A stretch of DNA of 64,000 nt from Antarctobacter sediminis (GTDB lineage Bacteria > Pseudomonadota > Alphaproteobacteria > Rhodobacterales > Rhodobacteraceae): assembly GCF_019218285.1 (NCBI RefSeq), contig NZ_JAHUZG010000008.1:62001-126000 (forward strand). The letters are read 5' to 3'. Shown piece after piece: positions 62,424 to 64,000 of the stretch. Positions within the stretch are counted from its first letter, which is position 1, and each line of letters opens with the position of its first letter. The notes beneath the pieces are model-generated. The model did not search any database. It was given only the letters and a program-made list of their open reading frames with translations, and was not told where the DNA came from. The translations under genes were made by a program, and so were the position numbers.

Positions 62424-64000
62424 ATGGAAACCCCATCCATTCACCCCGCAGCCAAGGCCCTTGCCGCCGAACACAATCGTGGAGCGCTGTCGCGCCGCGA
62501 ATTTCTGGCGCGCGCCACCTCGCTGGGTGTGACCACCGCCGCGGCCTATGGCCTGATCGGCGCCGCGCTGCCCAGCAAGGCACAGGCGCAACCCGCACAG
62601 GGCGGCACGTTGCGAATTCAGTCTTCGGTCCACGCACTGAAGGATCCGCGCAATTACGACTGGCCCGAGATGGCGAATTTCTCGCGCGGGTGGCTGGAGT
62701 TTCTCGTTGAATATCAGCGTGATGGCAGCTTTATGCCGATGCTTCTGGAAAGCTGGGAGGTCAATGAGGACGCAACACAGTACATCCTGCACGTGCGCCC
62801 CGGCGTGACATGGAACGATGGCACGCCTTTCACCGCCGCCGATGTTGCCTTTAACATCACGCGCTGGTGCGACCAGACCGTCGAAGGCAACTCGATGGCC
62901 TCGCGCATGGCCACACTGGTGGACCCGGAAACCAAGCAGGCCCGTGACGGGGCAATTGTCGCCACCGACGACCTGACCGTGACGCTGACCCTGCCCGCGC
63001 CGGACATCACCCTGATCGCTGGGTTTTCGGACTATCCCGCCGGCATCGTGCCGCAGGATTTCAGCGGCGACCCGATGGCAGACCGAAAGGGCACCGGCCC
63101 CTTTGTCCCGACCGAGCTTGAGGTCGGTGTGCGCGCAGTCATGGTTCGCAATACGGATCACACATGGTGGGGCACCGAGGTCTTTGGCGGGCCCTACCTC
63201 GACCAGGTGGAATATATTGATTTCGGCACCGACTCGGTCACGCATTTCACCGCCGCAGAGGCCGATGAGATCGACATGGTCTATGAATCGCTGGGCGAGT
63301 TTGCCGACCTGATGGATGACATCGGCTGGCAACGCAGCGAGTCGCTGACCGCCAACACGGTCGTGATCCGCACCAACCAGAACGCCGAAGTCGACGGGAT
63401 CAAACCCTATGCCGACGCCCGCGTGCGCCGCGCCCTTGCCATGGCAGTTCAGAACGAGGTTGTGCTGGAACTGGGCTATGGCGGCCATGGCACTATCGCT
63501 GAAAACCACCACGTCTGCCCGATCCACCCGGAATACGCGCAACTGCCCGCGCCGGTTTATGATCCCGAGGGCGCCGTGGCACTGATGGCCGAGGCAGGCC
63601 TAGCCGATTTCGAGCACGAGCTGATCTCGATAGACGACAACTGGCGGCGTGATACCTCGGACGCGGTGGCGGCCCAGTTGCGCGATGCCGGCATCAAGGT
63701 CAAACGAACGGTGATCCCCGGCAATACCTTCTGGAACGACTGGGACAAATACCCGTTCTCGGCGACCGACTGGGCGCAGCGTCCGTTGGGCGTTCAGGTG
63801 CTGGCACTTGCCTATCGCTCGGGCGAGGCATGGAACGAAACCGGATTTGCCAATGCCGAGTTCGACGAAACGCTGAAGCAGGCCATGGCCATCGCCGATG
63901 CTGATACCCGGCGCGAATTGATGGCCAAACTGGAACAGATCATGCGCGACGAAGGCGTGGTCATCCAGCCCTATTGGCGGTCGACCTATCGCCATGCGCG
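62424..64000 (+). CDS. Peptide-type ABC substrate-binding protein, Tat-exported, C-terminus beyond right edge
   Basis: The frame is open from ATG 62424 to the window end, giving 525 residues so far. A Tat signal is seen as SRREFLARATSLGV with two arginines at 24-25 and a cleavage region around QAQA. Family 5 solute-binding motifs include NEDATQYILHVRPGVTWNDGTPFTAADVAFNITRW and DARVRRALAMAVQN. Length already matches the family, so only a short tail should be missing. GGAGC stands 6 nt before the start. Transporter partner genes presumably follow outside. It is unrelated in sequence detail to the binding protein at 19781. Confidence 0.92.
   Translation, partial: METPSIHPAAKALAAEHNRGALSRREFLARATSLGVTTAAAYGLIGAALPSKAQAQPAQGGTLRIQSSVHALKDPRNYDWPEMANFSRGWLEFLVEYQRDGSFMPMLLESWEVNEDATQYILHVRPGVTWNDGTPFTAADVAFNITRWCDQTVEGNSMASRMATLVDPETKQARDGAIVATDDLTVTLTLPAPDITLIAGFSDYPAGIVPQDFSGDPMADRKGTGPFVPTELEVGVRAVMVRNTDHTWWGTEVFGGPYLDQVEYIDFGTDSVTHFTAAEADEIDMVYESLGEFADLMDDIGWQRSESLTANTVVIRTNQNAEVDGIKPYADARVRRALAMAVQNEVVLELGYGGHGTIAENHHVCPIHPEYAQLPAPVYDPEGAVALMAEAGLADFEHELISIDDNWRRDTSDAVAAQLRDAGIKVKRTVIPGNTFWNDWDKYPFSATDWAQRPLGVQVLALAYRSGEAWNETGFANAEFDETLKQAMAIADADTRRELMAKLEQIMRDEGVVIQPYWRSTYRHA

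Overview
The window is about 64 kb of GC-rich, gene-dense DNA with no housekeeping, rRNA, tRNA, phage or IS genes. Gene content points to an alphaproteobacterium of the marine roseobacter / Rhodobacterales type: many ABC importers, paa genes next to a TetR and a PaaX regulator, a malyl-CoA lyase / malate thiokinase cluster with an ScfR-type regulator, and small GTCCCGGGTCAAGCCCGGGAC-like intergenic palindromes. This is inferred from gene content only. It reads as an accessory catabolic region built from self-contained import-plus-degradation modules, each with its own regulator.

Layout. (1) 1-6992: a sugar or polyol ABC importer (TAT-exported binding protein, two permeases, double ATPase) with a zinc dehydrogenase and a cupin (cut by the left edge), and a divergent TetR gene. 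(2) 6989-13258: a six-gene minus-strand operon (amidohydrolase, two regulators, alpha/beta hydrolase, GMC oxidoreductase, GlcG-like protein). One regulator joins an IclR-type winged helix to a periplasmic-binding-protein-like domain. (3) 13462-15843: LysR divergent from DoxX and a DODA-type extradiol dioxygenase. (4) 15854-23815: peptide-type ABC importer with a fused permease-ATPase, a DUF1028 gene, a glutaminase and a GntR regulator; similar palindromes lie at the importer/DUF1028 promoter region and in front of the GntR gene. (5) 23910-28257: two LacI regulators flanking two tandem membrane di-iron hydroxylases, with an FNR-like box upstream.

(6) 28643-37909: a ten-gene plus-strand operon resembling the rhizopine (methyl-scyllo-inosamine) catabolic genes of rhizobia: a three-part sugar importer, MocA-, MocC-, MocD- and MocE-like proteins, a hydroxypyruvate-isomerase-like protein, a PanB-fold protein lacking usual metal ligands, and a second Gfo/Idh/MocA dehydrogenase. 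No MocF reductase is present. (7) 37913-47155: phenylacetate genes paaJ-paaABCDE-paaA/C-like-paaZ-paaX-tetR; the same operator-like motif stands before paaJ and before the TetR gene. paaF, G, H, I and K are absent. (8) 47470-50873: a two-subunit molybdenum hydroxylase divergent from a TetR gene with two palindromes between them. (9) 50944-54201: katG divergent from oxyR.

(10) 54198-62227: sgaA-mcl-mtkA-mtkB-meh-mct, divergent from an ScfR-type regulator. The first four are serine-cycle glyoxylate enzymes. The last two resemble the mesaconyl-CoA enzymes of the 3-hydroxypropionate bicycle, so the cluster could convert glyoxylate plus propionyl-CoA to pyruvate plus acetyl-CoA if a mesaconyl-C1-CoA hydratase exists elsewhere. 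(11) 62424-64000: a TAT-exported peptide-type binding protein cut by the right edge.

The most interesting points are the glyoxylate/mesaconyl-CoA module, the rhizopine-like locus with its altered PanB protein, and the IclR/binding-protein fusion regulator.
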